From VGBV01 sp963813725 (GTDB lineage Bacteria; Actinomycetota; Thermoleophilia; Solirubrobacterales; 70-9): a stretch of 64,000 bases of DNA. The notes below the pieces were generated by a model. That model saw only the letters and a program-made list of their open reading frames with translations, was not told where the DNA came from and made no database searches. The stretch covers positions 62,001-126,000 of the forward strand of contig CAWFAI010000007.1 of the NCBI GenBank assembly GCA_963813725.1. The letters run 5' to 3'. This document shows positions 50,259 to 59,836 of the stretch, one piece after another. Positions within the stretch are counted from its first letter, which is position 1; the number at the start of each line of letters is the position of its first letter. The position numbers and the translations under genes are program-made.

Positions 50259-51911
50259 CTACATGCTCTCCGGGGCGCTGATCCCCAGCAGCCCCAGGGT
50301 GCGCGCGATCGCGCGCTTGGCCAGCAGGCAGGTCGCCAGGCGGGAGGCCTCGACCCCGGCTCCCTCGGCGCCCACCACCTGGCAGTCGCGGTAGAAGGCG
50401 TGGAAGTCGGCCGCCGTCGCGGTCGCGTAGGCGCATAGCCGGTGCGGGGCGCGACGGGAGGCCGTCTCGGCGACCTCGTCGGGCAGCTCGCAGAGGCGCT
50501 TGATCAGGGCGCGCTCGGAGGGCTCGACCGGAGCCGCCACGGCGTCGAGGTCGGCCGAGGCCGCCCGCTCCTCGGCCCCCTCCCCCGCCTTGCGCAGGAT
50601 GCTCGCGATCCGCGCGTGCGCGTACTGGACGTAGTAGACCGGGTTCTCGTTCGAGGTCCGGCGGGCGAGCTCCAGGTCCAGGTCCACGGTCGTGTCGTGG
50701 CTGCGCTGGAGCATGAAGAAGCGGGTCGCGTCGGCGCCGATGTCTGCGATCAGCTCGTCGAGGGTGACGAACTCGCCCTTTCGCTTCGACATCTGCGCCC
50801 GCTCACCGCCCTCGACGACGTGGACCAGCTGCATGATCGAGAACTCCAGCTTGCCGGCGTCCAAGCCCAGTGCGGCGAGCCCGGCGCGCAGACGATCCAT
50901 GTAGCCGTGGTGGTCGGCCCCGAGCACGTCGAGCAGGCGCCCGCCCGAGCGCTCGAGCTTCTGGCGGTGATAGGCGATGTCGGCCAGGTAATAGGTCGAC
51001 TCGCCCTCGGAGCGGATCAGGACCCGGTCCTTGTCGTCCCCGAACTCGGTGGTGCGTAGCCACGTCGCGCCCTCGCTCTCGTACACGTGGCCCTGCTCGC
51101 GGAGGTCGCCGAGCACCTGCTCCACCGCCCCTGTCTCGTACAGCTCGCGCTCGGAGGACCAGGTGTCGAACTCGACGCCGTAGCGGCGCAGCGTCTCCTC
51201 GATCTGGCCTCGCATCAGCTCGGCGCCGCGCCGGCTGAGCTCGTCGGTGTCGCCTGGATCGACCCCCTCGGACTCGAGCCTCTCGCCCAACTCGCCGACG
51301 TAGCCACCTTCGTAGCCGTCCTCGGGCACCTCGCCGCCGGTCATCCGCGCCGCGATCGACTCGGCGAAGCGGTCCACCTGGCCGCCGCGGTCGTTGACGT
51401 AGTACTCGCGCTGGGCCGGCACGCCCGCGAACTCCAGGGCCCTGGCCACGGAGTCGCCGTACGCGGCGTGCCGGCCGCCGGCCGCCGTCAGCGGGCCGGT
51501 CGGGTTGGCCGAGACGAACTCGACCAGGACCCCTTCCGGCGCCCCGTCTTCCGCGGCCGGCGCCGGCGGGCGACCCATCTCGTCTCCCGCCTCCATCAGG
51601 GTGGTGGCCGCGCGCCGGTACCAGCCATCGGCAAGGAAGAGGTTCAGGAACCCCGGTCCGGCGACCTCGACCTTCTCGACGTCGGCCCCGAGCCTGTCCT
51701 GGAGCCGCTCGGCCAGCTTGCCGGCGATCTCGCGCGGCTGTTCGCCCAGGCTGGGCGCCAGCAGCATCGCCGCGTTCGTCGAGAAGTCGCCGAAGTCGGC
51801 CTTCGGCGGCCGCTCCAGCGTCGGCACCGAAGCGCCGGGCTCGGCGCCGTCTCGCAACGCGGCTGCCGCCTCGGCGACAGCCGTCCTCAGCTCTGCAACC
51901 GGATCGCTCAC
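50259..51911 (-). CDS. argS: Arginyl-tRNA synthetase
   Basis: About 550 residues, class I. The N-terminal additional domain has PKADFGDFSTNAAMLLAPSL and VEVAGPGFLNLFLADGW. The catalytic domain has VEFVSANPTGPLTAAGGRHA in the place of the HIGH motif, YYVNDRGGQVDRFAESIAAR, ADHHGYMDRLRAGLAALGLD and AQMSKRKGEFVTLDELI (KMSKS-like). The C-terminal anticodon domain has NENPVYYVQYAHARIASILR. The GxHGH pattern is missing, an unusual variant. GTG 51911 lies 7 bases after TACCCT. Confidence 0.93.
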   Translation of the reverse strand: MSDPVAELRTAVAEAAAALRDGAEPGASVPTLERPPKADFGDFSTNAAMLLAPSLGEQPREIAGKLAERLQDRLGADVEKVEVAGPGFLNLFLADGWYRRAATTLMEAGDEMGRPPAPAAEDGAPEGVLVEFVSANPTGPLTAAGGRHAAYGDSVARALEFAGVPAQREYYVNDRGGQVDRFAESIAARMTGGEVPEDGYEGGYVGELGERLESEGVDPGDTDELSRRGAELMRGQIEETLRRYGVEFDTWSSERELYETGAVEQVLGDLREQGHVYESEGATWLRTTEFGDDKDRVLIRSEGESTYYLADIAYHRQKLERSGGRLLDVLGADHHGYMDRLRAGLAALGLDAGKLEFSIMQLVHVVEGGERAQMSKRKGEFVTLDELIADIGADATRFFMLQRSHDTTVDLDLELARRTSNENPVYYVQYAHARIASILRKAGEGAEERAASADLDAVAAPVEPSERALIKRLCELPDEVAETASRRAPHRLCAYATATAADFHAFYRDCQVVGAEGAGVEASRLATCLLAKRAIARTLGLLGISAPESM

Positions 51912-51933
51912 GCTGGCAAGGGTATGGAACGGG

Positions 51934-53661
51934 TCAGTGGTGGTAGGGCTCGCCGGCGAGGATCTTCGTGGCGCGGAAGAGCTGCTCGAGCAGGACGACC
52001 CGGGCGAGCTGGTGCGCCAGGGTCTGGGGGCCCAGCGAGACGCGCTCGTCGGCGAGGTCGAGGGCGTCGGGCGGCAGGCCGCGCGGGCCGCCGATCAGAA
52101 AGCAGACGTCGCGGGCGTCCAAGCGGCGCTCCTGCAGCCAGTTCGCCCAGCTTCGCGAGCTGAGCGCCCTGCCGCCGCGGTCGAGGGCGACCACGTGGGC
52201 TCGCGCCGGCACGCGGCCCTCGATGTTGGCCTCGTCACGGACCTCGATCACCTCGACCGGCTGGTGGCGGCCGAGCAGCTTCCGGTAGTGCGCGTCGGCC
52301 TCCAGGAAGGGCGCCTTCGCCTTCCCGACCGTGATCAGGTGGACCTTCAAGGCGGCCCCGGACGCGAAGCGGGAGGAGTCGCCGCTGGAGGTCCGCTGGC
52401 CCTGCTGCCAGGCCTCGGCCGCACCGATCCGCTCCAGGGCCGTCGGATGGGTCCCCAGCAGGAAGCTGACCGCGTCGGGCGGGTCCGGGTCGGAGATGTT
52501 GGCCTTGGCGAGCCGCTGTTGCAGGCCGATCAGCGCCTGCGGGTCGTCGGTCAGCTCGAGGGCGAAGGTGTCAGCCCTGGCCTCGACGGCGCGGGAGAGC
52601 TGGTTGCCGACCACGCCGATCGCGAACGAGGTGACCGCCAGCGCCACGGCCAGCGCCGGCAGCGAGGCGGGCTGCCCGGGCTCGGCGCCTGAGCGGCGCC
52701 CGAGCGCCCGGCTGAAGCGCGAGGCGAAGAGCAGCCCGAGCGGCGCCGAGATCGCCACGAACAGCAGTCCGCGGGGGATGTCGCGCCCGTCCACGTGGCC
52801 GAGCTCGTGGGCGACCACCGAGCGCCGCTCCCCCTGATCGGCCTCGTCGAGCAGGTTGTCGTAGAGGACCACGCGTTTGGTCGGCCCGAGCCCCCCGACG
52901 TACGCGTTCAGGGCGGTGCTGCGCCGGCTGGCGTCGACGCTGTAGACCTCGCCGATCTCGACCCCGGCCCTCTCGCCCAGTTCGAGCACGTCCGAGCGCG
53001 CCTGGCCGGGCGGCAGCTTCTCGAAGTCGTTGAAGGCCGGCGCCAGCACCACGGGCGCGAGCCAGGTGAAGGCCGCCGCGAGCGCGACCAGGGCGGCGCT
53101 GCCGGGAACCCACCAACGATCGGGAAAGCGGCGGATCAGGGCCAGCAGGCCCGTTCCCACCCCCGCGGCGATCGCGGCGCTGATCGCGTTCGCCTTCGCC
53201 CAGTCGCCCAGCCAGGCGCCCAGGTCCTGGGTCGAGAGGCCTACGTCCACCGCGCGCTCGTGGGCGGCGACGTCGAAGGGCAGCGAGACGACCGACAGCG
53301 CTCCGACCAGGCCGGCGGCCGCCGCCGCCCCGCCCAGCACCGGCCGCTCGCCGGCGCGCTCCAAAGCCCGCCGGGCCACCGCCGGCCGGCCGGTGATCAG
53401 CAGCACCAGGAGCGCGCCCTGAGCGGCGACCCCGCCCACGTACAGCAGCCGCTGTCCCGAGCGGTAATCCTCGGCGCGCTCGACCTCGGCCGGCTCGAAG
53501 TAGGCGTTCTCGTCCACGTCGACCGGCTCGATCACCTCGCGCGGGCGCAGGGCCCACGCCGCCGCCTCGGCCACGACGACGGCCGCCACCGCCGTGGCGC
53601 CGAGGCGCACCCACCGGGGCGTCCCGCCGCCGGCGCCTTTGAGAACGCTCGCCCCGGTCAT
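51934..53661 (-). CDS. M48 metalloprotease fused to RlmH 23S rRNA methyltransferase
   Basis: One open frame of 575 residues. Residues 1-430 form a membrane M48/Ste24-like peptidase: several membrane helices, then RRSVVAHELGHVDGRDIPRG (HExxH-like HELGH), and VEARADTFALELTDDPQALI with the third zinc ligand. From about residue 438 it reads LKVHLITVGKAKAPFLEADA, DRGGRALSSRSWANWL, CFLIGGPRGLPPDALDLADE and LARVVLLEQLFRATKIL, which is RlmH (m3-psi1915 of 23S rRNA). No stop separates them. A TTG at 52350 could start RlmH separately, but no ribosome site is obvious. Confidence 0.85.
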   Translation of the reverse strand: MTGASVLKGAGGGTPRWVRLGATAVAAVVVAEAAAWALRPREVIEPVDVDENAYFEPAEVERAEDYRSGQRLLYVGGVAAQGALLVLLITGRPAVARRALERAGERPVLGGAAAAAGLVGALSVVSLPFDVAAHERAVDVGLSTQDLGAWLGDWAKANAISAAIAAGVGTGLLALIRRFPDRWWVPGSAALVALAAAFTWLAPVVLAPAFNDFEKLPPGQARSDVLELGERAGVEIGEVYSVDASRRSTALNAYVGGLGPTKRVVLYDNLLDEADQGERRSVVAHELGHVDGRDIPRGLLFVAISAPLGLLFASRFSRALGRRSGAEPGQPASLPALAVALAVTSFAIGVVGNQLSRAVEARADTFALELTDDPQALIGLQQRLAKANISDPDPPDAVSFLLGTHPTALERIGAAEAWQQGQRTSSGDSSRFASGAALKVHLITVGKAKAPFLEADAHYRKLLGRHQPVEVIEVRDEANIEGRVPARAHVVALDRGGRALSSRSWANWLQERRLDARDVCFLIGGPRGLPPDALDLADERVSLGPQTLAHQLARVVLLEQLFRATKILAGEPYHH

Positions 53662-53723
53662 CTGTCCCTACGATAGACGGCCTCTCGCGGCGCCCAGGAA
53701 CGCTCTCGAGACCCGCCTCGGCC

Positions 53724-54452
53724 ATGCAGATCGCGGTCCTGACCGACATCCACAGCAACCTGCCCGCGCTGGAGGCGGTACTCGAGGCCACCGAGCAGGC
53801 CGGCCTGAAGCAGCGCTGGTGCCTGGGCGACGTCGTCGGCTACGGCGCGCAGCCCGACGAGTGCGCCGCGCTGACGGCCGAGCACTGCGAGCTGAGCCTG
53901 GTCGGCAACCACGACCTGGCGGTGACGGGCGAGATCGACACCGAGGTCTTCTCGGCCTCGGCCGCTGCCGCCGTGGAGTGGACCCGGGCGAACTCCGACG
54001 CGAAGACGCTGGACTTCCTCAAGGGGCTCAAGCCCGAGGCAACCGACAGGGAGGTCGGGCTCTACCACGCCTCCCCGCGCGACCCGGTCTGGGAATACGT
54101 GCTGGCGGTTGACCAGGCGCGTGAGTGCATGGAGGAGCAGGCGGGGCGGGTGAGCCTGATCGGCCATTCCCACGTGGCCCTCTACTTCTCCGACGGCGGC
54201 GAAGGCGGACTCGGCGGCCAGGCTCCGGATGGCCACCAGATCGACCTGGCCGAGGGCCGCTGGCTGCTCAATCCGGGCAGCGTCGGGCAGCCCCGCGACG
54301 GCGACCCCCGGGCCGCCTGGCTGCACCTCGACACCGACGAGTGGAAGGCCACCTATCGCCGGGTCGAATACGACATCGCTCGCGCGGCCGACGCGATCCG
54401 CGAGGCCGGCCTCCCTGACCTGCTCGCCGACCGGCTCTCGGTGGGCCAGTGA
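53724..54452 (+). CDS. Calcineurin-like metallophosphoesterase (YfcE-like)
   Basis: About 242 residues. The five family motifs are seen: VLTDIHSNLPALEAVLE, CLGDVVGYGAQPDEC, LVGNHDLAVTG, VSLIGHSHVALYF and LLNPGSVGQPRDGDPRAAW. It is probably a cytosolic phosphodiesterase; the substrate is unknown. ATG 53724; the next gene starts 57 bases after the stop with its own -10 box. Confidence 0.9.
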   Translation: MQIAVLTDIHSNLPALEAVLEATEQAGLKQRWCLGDVVGYGAQPDECAALTAEHCELSLVGNHDLAVTGEIDTEVFSASAAAAVEWTRANSDAKTLDFLKGLKPEATDREVGLYHASPRDPVWEYVLAVDQARECMEEQAGRVSLIGHSHVALYFSDGGEGGLGGQAPDGHQIDLAEGRWLLNPGSVGQPRDGDPRAAWLHLDTDEWKATYRRVEYDIARAADAIREAGLPDLLADRLSVGQ

Positions 54453-54508
54453 TTGTGGGTCCCGCCGCCCGGAACGGGCGCAGACGACCCTTAGCTAGCA
54501 TCGCCGCG

Positions 54509-54997
54509 ATGCAGGGACCGAAGCCAATCCTTCTTGCTCTTCTCCTCGCCGCCGCGCTCATCGCCGCCGGCTGCGGTGGGGACGAGGAGCCCAAGCCATC
54601 GATCCCCCCGGACAACGCGACCACGCTGGTTTCGACGCTGGAGGAGATCCAGGCGAACGTGGACAACGGCAGCTGCCTGGTCGCGGCCGACAAGGTCCAG
54701 GAGTTCCAGGACGAGCTGAGCGCGCTCCCCTCGGACGTCGACGATGAGGTCGCGGACGCCCTGCAGCGCGGCGCGCTGAGCCTGGGCGACCTGATCGAGT
54801 CCGACTGCGAGCGGCCCGAGGAGACCACCACCGAGGAGACGACGACCGAGGAGACGACCACCGAGGAGACGACGACGGAGGAGACGACCGAGACCGAGCC
54901 GACGACCCCGACCCAGCCCACGACGCCCACGGCTCCCAGCGGCGGGGGCACCGGCGGCTCGGGCGGAGTCGAGCCCGGAGGGGACGACGGCCTGTGA
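54509..54997 (+). CDS. Lipoprotein with Thr/Glu repeats, coupled to a kinase
   Basis: About 162 residues. Lipobox region ALLLAAALIAAGCGGDEEP, a helical middle (TTLVSTLEEIQANVDNGSCL, DEVADALQRGALSLGDLIES) with two Cys, then five EETTT repeats and a Pro/Gly-rich end. TAGCAT lies 7 bases before ATG 54509. Its TGA overlaps the kinase GTG (GTGA), so the two are translationally coupled. It may present a signal to, or be a partner of, the kinase; this is inference. Confidence 0.75.
   Translation: MQGPKPILLALLLAAALIAAGCGGDEEPKPSIPPDNATTLVSTLEEIQANVDNGSCLVAADKVQEFQDELSALPSDVDDEVADALQRGALSLGDLIESDCERPEETTTEETTTEETTTEETTTEETTETEPTTPTQPTTPTAPSGGGTGGSGGVEPGGDDGL
54818..54889 (+). repeat. 15-bp tandem repeat coding EETTT
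   Basis: Nearly identical 15-bp units with the pattern GAGGAGACNACNACN repeat about five times. Unit loss or gain keeps the frame and changes the length of the lipoprotein stalk. Confidence 0.85.
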
Positions 54998-56193
54998 GCC
55001 CCCGCAGCCCCCAGGGCGAGCTGATCAGCGACCGCTACCGGATCGAGGACCGGCTGGGATCAGGCGGCATGTCAAGCGTCTTTCGTGCCCAGGACACGAT
55101 CCTGGAGCGAACCGTCGCGGTCAAGATCCTGGCCGAGCACCTCTCCGACGACGATCGCTTCGTCGCGCGCTTCAGGCGCGAGGCGCTGGCCGTCGCCAAG
55201 CTCGTCCACCCCAACATCGTCCAGGTCTACGACACCGGCAACGACAGCGGCCAGTACTACATCGTGATGGAGTACGTGAGGGGCAAGTCAGGCGCCCAGC
55301 TGCTCCAGTCGGAGGGCTCGCTCGACCCCGAGACGGCGGTCGAGATCGGAGTTCAGGCGTGCGCCGGCCTCGACTACGCCCACCGGCACGGGATCATCCA
55401 CCGCGACGTCAAGCCGGGCAACCTGATGATCATCGGCGGTCCCGCGGGCGGCGGTGACATGACCGTGAAGCTGGCCGACTTCGGCATCGCCCGCGCCAGC
55501 GAGCAGACGCGGATCACCCAGGTCGGCTCGGTGGTCGGGACGGCCGCCTATCTGGCGCCCGAGCAGGCCCGCGGCGACGAGGCGACGCCGGCCTCGGACG
55601 TCTACTCGCTGGGGGTCGTGCTCTACCAGTTCCTCACCGGACGCCTGCCCTACGAGGGCGCCTCGCTGGCCGAGCTGGCGGTGCGCCAGCAGTCCGAGCA
55701 GGCGCTGCACCCCGCCTCCTACAGCGACGCCGTCCCCCAGAGCGTCGGCGACGCCGTCCTGGTCGCGCTCGACTCGGACCCCACCCACCGCTTCGCCGCC
55801 GCCGGCGAGCTGGCCGACGCCCTGCGCCGCGGCCTGGGCGGGGAGTCCCCTTCCCAGACGGGGGCGACCAGGGTGATGCCCGGAGACGACCCGACCTCGG
55901 CAACCCGCCACATGCCCCGCACCCAGACCAGCCGGCCGACCCGCCGCCAGGTGCGCCCGCCCGCCCGCCAGCAGCCCTCCCCGGCCGGCCGGCCGCCTCG
56001 CTCCCGCAACCTCGCCCGCAACGCGCTGGCGCTGATCGCCCTGCTCCTGCTCGCCGCCGTCGTCGCGGGGGCCGTGGTGCTGGCCACCACCGACTCGGGG
56101 GACCGGGTCAATCTCGAGGACGTCGTCAAGGACAACATCGACGACCAGGTGGACGAGCTCCGCAGCGTGATCGAGGACAACACGGAGAACTAG
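54994..56193 (+). CDS. PknB-type serine/threonine kinase
   Basis: About 399 residues. The kinase domain (1-270) has DRLGSGGMSSVFRAQDTILE, TVAVKILAEH with the ATP Lys, HRHGIIHRDVKPGNLMIIGG with the catalytic Asp, VKLADFGIARASEQTRITQV and GTAAYLAPEQARGDE. A Pro/Arg-rich linker leads to a membrane helix (ALALIALLLLAAVVAGAVVL) and a short extracellular tail, without PASTA repeats. GTG 54994 overlaps the lipoprotein stop. Tail brevity suggests a partner, perhaps that lipoprotein, senses the signal. Confidence 0.92.
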   Translation: MSPRSPQGELISDRYRIEDRLGSGGMSSVFRAQDTILERTVAVKILAEHLSDDDRFVARFRREALAVAKLVHPNIVQVYDTGNDSGQYYIVMEYVRGKSGAQLLQSEGSLDPETAVEIGVQACAGLDYAHRHGIIHRDVKPGNLMIIGGPAGGGDMTVKLADFGIARASEQTRITQVGSVVGTAAYLAPEQARGDEATPASDVYSLGVVLYQFLTGRLPYEGASLAELAVRQQSEQALHPASYSDAVPQSVGDAVLVALDSDPTHRFAAAGELADALRRGLGGESPSQTGATRVMPGDDPTSATRHMPRTQTSRPTRRQVRPPARQQPSPAGRPPRSRNLARNALALIALLLLAAVVAGAVVLATTDSGDRVNLEDVVKDNIDDQVDELRSVIEDNTEN

Positions 56194-56218
56194 CGCGCGG
56201 TCGGAGCTCCGGGGCGGC

Positions 56219-57434
56219 TCAGGAGCCCCGGCTTGAGGCCTCCCAGGGGGTCGCGCCACCCAGGATCGCCTCCGCGTAGGCGGCGTACCGGCCTTCATTG
56301 ATTGCTGTTCGTGCCGCGCTCGTCAGGCGCTCCATGTAGGTGAGGTTGTGGAGGGTCAGCAGGCGCGCCCCTGTGAGCTCGTTGCCCCGTGCCAGGTAGT
56401 GCAGGTAGGCGCGGGAGTGGCGCCGGCAGGCCTCGCAAGGGCAACCTTCGGTGATCGGTGTCTCGTCGTCCGCGTACCGCGCCTTCGCCAGGTCGATCCT
56501 GAAGCGCCCGTCCGGCTCCGGCGCCAAGGCGACGCCGTGGCGTGCCAGGCGCGTCGGCACCGCGCAGTCGAAGACGTCGATTCCCAGCGCGATCCCCGCC
56601 AGCAGGTCGTCAACCTCGCCGATCCCGAGCAGGTGCACCGGCGCCTCCGGCGGCAGCAGCGGGGCCGTGAAGCCAAGCACCTCGCGCATCTGCGCCTTCT
56701 CCTTGCCGAGGGTGCCGCCGATCGCCACGCCGTCCACGCCGGCGGATGAGACGGCCTCGGCGGATTCGCGTCGCAGCTCCTCGTGGACCCCTCCCTGCAC
56801 GATCCCGAACACCGCCTGGCGCCCTGGGCCCTCGCGCTCGTGCCAGTCGAGGCAGCGCCCGAGCCAGCGGTGGGTGCGCTCCATCGAGCGCGCGGTGTAG
56901 TCGCGATCGGCGTGGAACGGCGTGCACTCGTCGAAGGCCAGCGCGATGTCGGAGCCCAGCTTCGCCTGGATCGCCATCGCCTCTTCGGGCCCGATGAAGC
57001 GATCGGAGCCGTCCAGCAGAGACTGGAAGCTGACCCCACGCTCGGAGATCTCGACCTTCGCCCCGCCCGCCTGCGTTTCCGCGCCGCCCCTTGATCTCGT
57101 CGGCGACCCCACCGTGGGCCAGCGAGAAGACCTGGAAGCCGCCGGAATCGGTGATGATCGCTCGCTCCCAGCCCATGAAGCCGTGGAGGCCGCCGTGCGC
57201 GGCGATCCGCTCCTCGCCCGGCGAGAGGTGCAGGTGGAAGGTGTTGCCCAGCACCAGCTCGTAGCCCAGGCCGGCGACCTCGCCGGACGAGAGCGAGCGG
57301 ACGCTGGCCTTGGTGGCCAACGGGATGAAGGCGGGCGTGGCGATCTGGCCGTGCCCGGTACGGATCAGGCCCGTGCGGGCTTCGCCGTCACGGGCCTGGA
57401 TCTCGAACTCGAGCCTGGCCGGGTCCCTTCGCAC
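56219..57434 (-). CDS. tgt: Queuine tRNA-ribosyltransferase, frameshifted
   Basis: Two overlapping frames together make a normal Tgt of about 400 residues. The 5' frame reads GQIATPAFIPLATKASVRSL, YELVLGNTFHLHLSPGEERI and AIITDSGGFQVFSLAHGG. Near 57090 it changes frame to EISERGVSFQSLLDGS, VFGIVQGGVHEELRRESAEA, FDCAVPTRLARHGVALAPEP (catalytic Asp) and EGCPCEACRRHSRAYLHYLA (zinc C-x-C-x2-C...H). It swaps guanine for preQ1 in tRNA anticodons. GTG 57434 lies 6 bases after TAGGCT. A C/G-rich run at the break makes an indel error likely. Confidence 0.88.
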
Positions 57435-57476
57435 CCGCCAAGCCTAGGCGGCGACCGCTTGCACCTGCCGCCGCCC

Positions 57477-59021
57477 TCAGGCGAGCAGCGAGCGGCCCGT
57501 CATCGCCTCGGGCTGCGGGATCCCCAGCAGCTCCAGCACGGTGGGCGCTACGTCGGCGAGGATGCCGCCATCGCGCAGCCCCGCCCCGCTGACGGTGACG
57601 ACGGCGGGGACGGGGTTGGTCGAGTGAGCGGTGTTGGGCGAGCCGTCGGGCTCGAGCATCTGCTCGGCGTTGCCGTGATCGGCGGTGACGATGCAGGCCC
57701 CGCCTGACTCGTGCACGGCGGCGACCACCTCGGCGAGGTCGCGGTCGACCTCCTCCACGGCGGCGACCGCCGCGGGAATGACGCCGGTGTGCCCCACCAT
57801 GTCGGGGTTGGCGAAGTTGATGATCCCGAAGCGGTAGCCACCCTTGCGCCAGCGCTCGCTGAAGGCCGAGGCGGCCGCGTCGGCGCTCATCTGGGGCTTC
57901 TTGTCGTAGGTGGGCACGTCCCTGGGCGAGTCCACCAGCGCGCGCTCCTCGCCCTCCCACTCCCGCTCACGGCCACCGTTGAAGAAGTAGGTCACGTGGG
58001 CGTACTTCTCGGTCTCGGCCACGTGCAACTGGGTCTCGCCCCGCTCGGCGATCACCTCGGCGAGGGTCGTCTTGGGCTCCTGCGGCTGGAAGGCGACCGG
58101 GTAGGGCCACCCGTCGCGGTACTCGGTCATCGTCGTCAGCTCCAGCTCCGAGCCGCTGCCGCGATCGAACTCGGCGAACGCCGGGTCGCCCAGCGCCATC
58201 GACAGCTGCCTTGCCCTGTCGGGCCGGAAGTTGACGAAGACGACCGGCTCGTCCGTCGAGATCCCTTCGTAGTCACCGATCACGGCCGGCTCGATGAACT
58301 CGTCGGTCTCGTCGCGCTCGTAGGCATGCCTCACCGCCGCCAGGGCGTCGTCCTCACGCGGTGCGCGCGCGTGGACGATCGCGTCGTAGGCCCGCTTCGT
58401 GCGGTCCCAGCGGTTGTCGCGGTCCATGCCCCAGTAGCGCCCGCCCACCGTGCCGATGCGACCCGCGTGGCGCAGCCAGCGCTGCGCCTCCTCGATGTAG
58501 CCGGCCCCCGATGTGGGAAGCGTGTCCCGGCCGTCAGTGAGCGCGTGAAGGACGAGGTCCGGGACTCCCTCGGCCGCGCCCAGCTCGATCATCGCCTCGA
58601 TGTGCTCCCAGCCGGAATGGACCCCGCCGTCCGAGACCAGCGCGATCGCGTGCAGGCGGCCGCGCTCGGAGGCCCGCGCCCGCTCACATGCCGCCTTCAG
58701 GGCCTCGTTCTCGAAGAACGACCCGTCGGCGATCGCCTCGTCGATTCTCGCCAGATCCTGCTGCACGATCGCTCCGGCGCCCAGGTTCAGGTGGCCCACC
58801 TCGGAATTGCCCATCTGCCCCGGCGGCAGGCCCACGTCGCGACCCGAGGTCGAGAGCGTCGAATGCGGGTATGCGGCCCAGAGCCCGTCGAAGACCGGGG
58901 TCTCGGCTTGGCTGACCGCGTTGCCGGGGCCATCGGCCGCCAGGCCCCATCCGTCGAGCACGATCACTGCGACCGAGGAAACGGGAATGCGCTCGGGCCC
59001 GGCCGGGAGCCCGCCGCTCAT
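57477..59021 (-). CDS. gpmI: 2,3-bisphosphoglycerate-independent phosphoglycerate mutase
   Basis: About 514 residues, a two-manganese alkaline-phosphatase-fold enzyme converting 3- and 2-phosphoglycerate. VAVIVLDGWGLAADGPGNAV, PPGQMGNSEVGHLNLGAGAI with the catalytic Ser, LVSDGGVHSGWEHIEAMIEL, HALTDGRDTLPTSG and ACIVTADHGNAEQMLEPDG are present. ATG 59021 overlaps the tpiA stop (ATGA), so it is translated with the glycolytic operon. Confidence 0.95.
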   Translation of the reverse strand: MSGGLPAGPERIPVSSVAVIVLDGWGLAADGPGNAVSQAETPVFDGLWAAYPHSTLSTSGRDVGLPPGQMGNSEVGHLNLGAGAIVQQDLARIDEAIADGSFFENEALKAACERARASERGRLHAIALVSDGGVHSGWEHIEAMIELGAAEGVPDLVLHALTDGRDTLPTSGAGYIEEAQRWLRHAGRIGTVGGRYWGMDRDNRWDRTKRAYDAIVHARAPREDDALAAVRHAYERDETDEFIEPAVIGDYEGISTDEPVVFVNFRPDRARQLSMALGDPAFAEFDRGSGSELELTTMTEYRDGWPYPVAFQPQEPKTTLAEVIAERGETQLHVAETEKYAHVTYFFNGGREREWEGEERALVDSPRDVPTYDKKPQMSADAAASAFSERWRKGGYRFGIINFANPDMVGHTGVIPAAVAAVEEVDRDLAEVVAAVHESGGACIVTADHGNAEQMLEPDGSPNTAHSTNPVPAVVTVSGAGLRDGGILADVAPTVLELLGIPQPEAMTGRSLLA

Positions 59022-59767
59022 GCCGCTGCTTCGACGATCGCGGCGAAGTCGCCGGGATCCAGGCTGGCCCCGCCGACGAGCGCGCCATCCACGTCGGCCT
59101 GCCCCATCAGCTCCGCGGCGTTTTCGGGCTTGACCGAGCCGCCGTAGAGCACACGGACCGCGTCCGCGGCGCCCGCCTCGCGTTGGGCGACCAGCTCCCG
59201 GATCAGTGCGCACGCCTCTTGGGCCTGCTCTGGGCTGGCGGTCCGGCCGGTGCCGATCGCCCAGATGGGCTCGTAGGCGATCACGACCTCCCCCAGCCGC
59301 GGTCCGTCCACCCCGGCCAGGTCGGCCTGGATCTGGCGGGTCAGCACGGCCGAGGTCTCGTCGGCGTCGCGCTGGGACTCGTTCTCGCCGACGCAGAGGA
59401 TCGGCTGCAGGTCCGCGGCCAGGGCCGCCGGGACCTTGCGAGCCAGCGCCTCGTCGCTCTCGCCGAAGTGCTCGCGCCGCTCGGAGTGGCCGAGGATCAC
59501 CCCCTGCACGCCCAGCTCCAGCAGCATCGGCGCCGAGACCTCGCCCGTGAAGGCGCCGCTGTCGGACTCGTGCATGTTCTGCGCGGCGACCCGGACGGGG
59601 CCGCCGGCGCATGCCTCGACCGCCGCGCGGAGCGCGGTGTAGGGCGGGCAGACCACCACCTCGGGCCCGTCCTTGGGGACGCCCGGGAGCAGCGCGTTAA
59701 GGAACTCCTCGGCCTCGGCGACCGTCTTGTGCATCTTCCAGTTGGCTGCAAGCACAGGCACGCGCAT
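59018..59767 (-). CDS. tpiA: Triosephosphate isomerase
   Basis: About 249 residues. AANWKMHKTVAEAEEFLN, GHSERREHFGESDEALARKV with the catalytic His, VIAYEPIWAIGTGRTASPEQ with the catalytic Glu, and VLYGGSVKPENAAELM with the phosphate loop. ATG 59767 (MRVPVLAANW) has GGAGGAGG 9 bases upstream; a start 8 codons earlier is unlikely. Pgk lies 70 bases upstream. Confidence 0.95.
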   Translation of the reverse strand: MRVPVLAANWKMHKTVAEAEEFLNALLPGVPKDGPEVVVCPPYTALRAAVEACAGGPVRVAAQNMHESDSGAFTGEVSAPMLLELGVQGVILGHSERREHFGESDEALARKVPAALAADLQPILCVGENESQRDADETSAVLTRQIQADLAGVDGPRLGEVVIAYEPIWAIGTGRTASPEQAQEACALIRELVAQREAGAADAVRVLYGGSVKPENAAELMGQADVDGALVGGASLDPGDFAAIVEAAA

Positions 59768-59836
59768 CAGTCGCCACCTCCTCCGACACACCGTACGTCG
59801 CCGGGGAGCGGCCCCGGCTCGCGCGTCCGGGGGTGC

